Below, piece by piece: positions 61,532-64,000 of a stretch of 64,000 nt of DNA (position 1 is the first letter of the stretch; the number at the start of each line of letters is the position of its first letter). Where the stretch lies: the NCBI GenBank assembly GCA_033961575.1, contig CM066731.1:135525001-135589000 (forward strand). The letters run 5' to 3'. The translations under genes and the position numbers were made by a program. Below the pieces are notes generated by a model. That model searched no databases. It was not told where the DNA came from and saw nothing but the letters and a program-made list of their open reading frames with translations. The stretch comes from Aselliscus stoliczkanus (Eukaryota; Chordata; Mammalia; Chiroptera; Hipposideridae).

Positions 61532-61611
61532 TAATAGTACCACCCGGGAGAGTGGTTATGAGGACTTATTGAACAATTGTGTAAGTAGTGCTCAATGCAT
61601 TGTTTCAGTCA

Positions 61612-62827
61612 ATGACCAAGAGTGGTTCACTATAATGTAAAGTCAAATCCAACATGAAAGAAAAGGGCAAAATCATAGTCTTCTAAATTTCAAGACTTTC
61701 AACTCCTTGGGCAAGTTTCCTATTGTCCATAAACATGAACAAAAGTAATTCTGCTTGTTTAAGGGTGTAATCAAGTCGTTTTTCTGTGCTTAACCCATTT
61801 CTATATTATCAATATTTTCAATATGTAATGGAGTGTGACAATTTTTATAAGCGTACCATGCAACAGTTCAGGAAAATTTTGTCATGAGACTAGTTCGCTT
61901 GCTTTATATCAGTTTATATATATTTATGGAAAATGTCAGGGGCTTTTTGCTTACTATCTTATTTTCGTTGCATACTGAATGCAATTGAAGAATTCGTATT
62001 GTGTTTTCAGCAATATATAACAGATTTTGAAATTCAAAATGAATGCATTATAGGCAATAAACACTACTTAATTTCAGACTTGAGTACAACAAAGCATTTA
62101 AAGAGGTTCTTTTAAAAAGGTGCTGACACTGAATAAGAAGGTATTTTCATCTAGATAGATGAAATTAGACCAATTAACTTCAATTGTAATTGAACAGCCA
62201 CCCTGGGAAAGCTTGTCCAAGTGAAAATGAGTATAGTCAAATTTAAGGCAAGGCATATAAGGATATCTAAAAGTATAATCTGATGCACAGTATTTCAGTG
62301 TGGCCTATTACTAACACCTAGAAGTCTGTTTTAAATGTCTAGACATAACAATAAAAATAGTTACCAGGGAAAATAAAGAGAGATTCTATAATAGATGCCT
62401 GTGGGATTTTCCTGTAGTGTGGAAATGATTTAAACTAACTATAAACCACCCTCCACTATCAAATAACTTTAAGATGAGTTAATATTAGTGGAGAAGTCAT
62501 TCTTAATATTTTCTTAAAATGTGCTCAGATTATTCCTCAGAGCCTTATGGCTTTACTCTGCTGTAGATAAGAAATATTAAAAATAAAACAAACAAAAAAC
62601 CTAAGCCCCTATTTTAAATACTCTAGGGGAGGTTGTCATTTAAAGAGGCTACTTTTCCTAATCTTGGAAACAAATAATTTATCCCTCATTGTTAATTTAT
62701 GCAGATCCAGAACTTTATGTGTATATTTTATGATTTTTTTTTTTTAAATTTTGTGGAGAGGTGTTACTTACATCCAGGTTATATAGCTGTCCACCTCTGT
62801 AGGCATGTATGCATATATCTGTTAATC

Positions 62828-62829
<2 letters not shown>
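61612..62829. other. AT-rich intergenic DNA
   Basis: Nothing recognised. Confidence 0.5.
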
Positions 62830-62887
<58 letters not shown>

Positions 62888-62900
62888 CATATATATATAT
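62830..62900. repeat. (TA)n microsatellite
   Basis: About 25 TA units, a CACATACA step, then more TA. Confidence 0.98.
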
Positions 62901-62984
62901 GCCAGTTCTTGGAAAAGGTTATGTTAAGAGACACATTAAATTTTCAGGAGTTTATCTGAGCACGCATTTAGTTCAGTTAGGCAG

Positions 62985-63420
62985 CACCAAGCCAAAGGTG
63001 GCTAGCAACATTCCACTGACTTTGTGACCAAGCTCAGGCTCGGCTGCTTGCCACTGATCAAAAGACAACAGTTGGTGGAGAGAAACGGACGTTTATTCAT
63101 AATGCTGACATTCCAGGAAGATGGCACACTGCTCTCTCAAAGGCCATTTTCTCCATTCTGACAATGGTCAGAAGGATTTATAGGCATGTAAGAAGAAGCA
63201 GAACAAAGGAAAGGGGGACTATGTCATTCCTAAGTGCTGACGTCTGGAAAATAGCCTCCTGAAATCTGGTTCATTCTGAGATAAGGTTTTCTCAGACCCA
63301 GCCATAGAGGTGTTTTTATGTTATCTTGCAACCCAGTTGCTGGCACCCAGATATCTAACAGCTGAAACAGTTTCTTTCAAGTCAGTGTTCTGGCTATTAA
63401 TTAGATTAATGAGGTATAAA
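62985..63420 (-). mobile_element. LTR-like sequence, antisense
   Basis: The complement of 'gagaaacggacgtttattca' gives AATAAACGTCCGTTTCTC, a typical retroviral poly-A signal with R region. 'ggcacactgctctctcaaag' and 'gaaggatttataggcatg' (TATA-like complement) lie where U3 would be. End points and family unknown. Confidence 0.45.
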
Positions 63421-64000
63421 TGTAACTTCAGGAAAATAGAGCAGTTGAATCAGGTAAGAGAGGAAGAGAACAAAGAAAAGAATAAAAAAGAAAAATAAAC
63501 TAGATTGTTAATTTTGAAAAATATACCATCACCCTTACAACAGAAGATGGGAGAGAGAGATGGTTTATACAGTAGATGAGGCATCAAAATAAGGAAATTA
63601 TTTGATTGGCCATAACTTAAGCAGGTGGGTCATTTGGGAAAGCTGGCTGTTTGTGATTGGTTGTTCCTAAATTTGGTTTTCTTGGATTCGAGTGCATTGA
63701 TTCTAGTTTAGGTTTGGTTTGCATTTGTAGGCCACCAAAGCATTAGAACCATTTCAGTCTAATAGACCCCCTTGTTTAAGTACTTTAACAGTTAGAAGAA
63801 TGGAAGCAATGTTTCAATGCCTGTAAACCCTTTCCATTTCTTGCCATATGGGGATTAAGGCACACTTGGTTCCCCTGCAGAGTACAATAGACTCTTTTAA
63901 AACTGATTTATTTAATTTCTTCTAAACACAGTTATCCCCAGGACCAATGGAAGAAGTAATCTGAATGTTAGAGAAGCATGAAATTGAGCTGCATGTGCTA
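63421..64000. other. Unassigned, possibly the same ERV-like element
   Basis: A purine-rich run at 63440-63500 and more complex sequence to the window end. No coding frame recognised. The window ends here. Confidence 0.3.

Larger units (their letters stand above)
58945..61610 (+). mobile_element. MIR SINE split by a Tigger1 insertion
   Basis: The left half (58945-59046: 'gaggctcagttcctacatgg', 'gtaaaataagggtaata') and the right half (61532-61610: 'atagtaccacccgggagagt', 'ggttatgaggacttattg', 'gtagtgctcaatg') are adjacent parts of one MIR. Tigger1 lies between them with its TA duplicated. Confidence 0.78.

Noticed and set aside
1..64000. CRISPR arrays, operons, phage or other prokaryotic defence systems
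   Set aside because: No spaced repeats, ribosome binding sites or dense gene order; the window is mammalian.

Overview
This window is non-coding mammalian DNA. It is AT-rich and gene-poor, and interspersed repeats make up everything in it that can be recognised. I found no intact host exon, rRNA, tRNA, CRISPR array or bacterial-type operon. The young SINEs point to a bat, most likely a yinpterochiropteran. They open with GGGCCGGCC, have a tRNA-like head with A and B boxes, and the long forms end (sense strand) in an AATAAA-ATCTTT tail like the VES/Rhin SINEs of bats. The order is inferred from recalled repeat families, not from a search.

Layout. 0.2-9 kb: SINEs, old LINE-1 3' pieces, a small hAT-like element and a minus-strand LINE-1 ORF2 relic cut by a SINE. 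9.7-12.6 kb: a processed pseudogene of PSIP1 (LEDGF/p75), intronless and full of stops, later split by a SINE and a solo LTR. 13-22 kb: more SINEs, a MIR, a Tigger-type MITE-like element, a LINE-1 3' end carrying a SINE, L2 pieces and simple repeats. 22-33 kb: a long quiet stretch, a split MIR, a solo MaLR LTR with a 5-bp target duplication, two SINEs, and an old minus-strand LINE-1 5' half (5' UTR, ORF1 coiled coil, ORF2 endonuclease). 33-36 kb: two adjacent SINEs, then a TA-flanked mariner derivative folded into a palindrome. 36-58 kb: mostly unassigned AT-rich sequence with MIRs, a 1.3-kb L2 retaining the reverse-transcriptase region, LTR-like sequence and microsatellites. 58.9-61.6 kb: a clear three-level nest, a SINE inside a nearly full-length Tigger1 inside a MIR. 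62.8-64 kb: a TA microsatellite and LTR-like sequence.

Nothing here works together as a pathway. The interest lies in the insertion history, the SINE family structure and a few unexplained repeats. Repeat names rest on recalled consensus sequences. Boundaries are firm where target-site duplications are given and approximate elsewhere.
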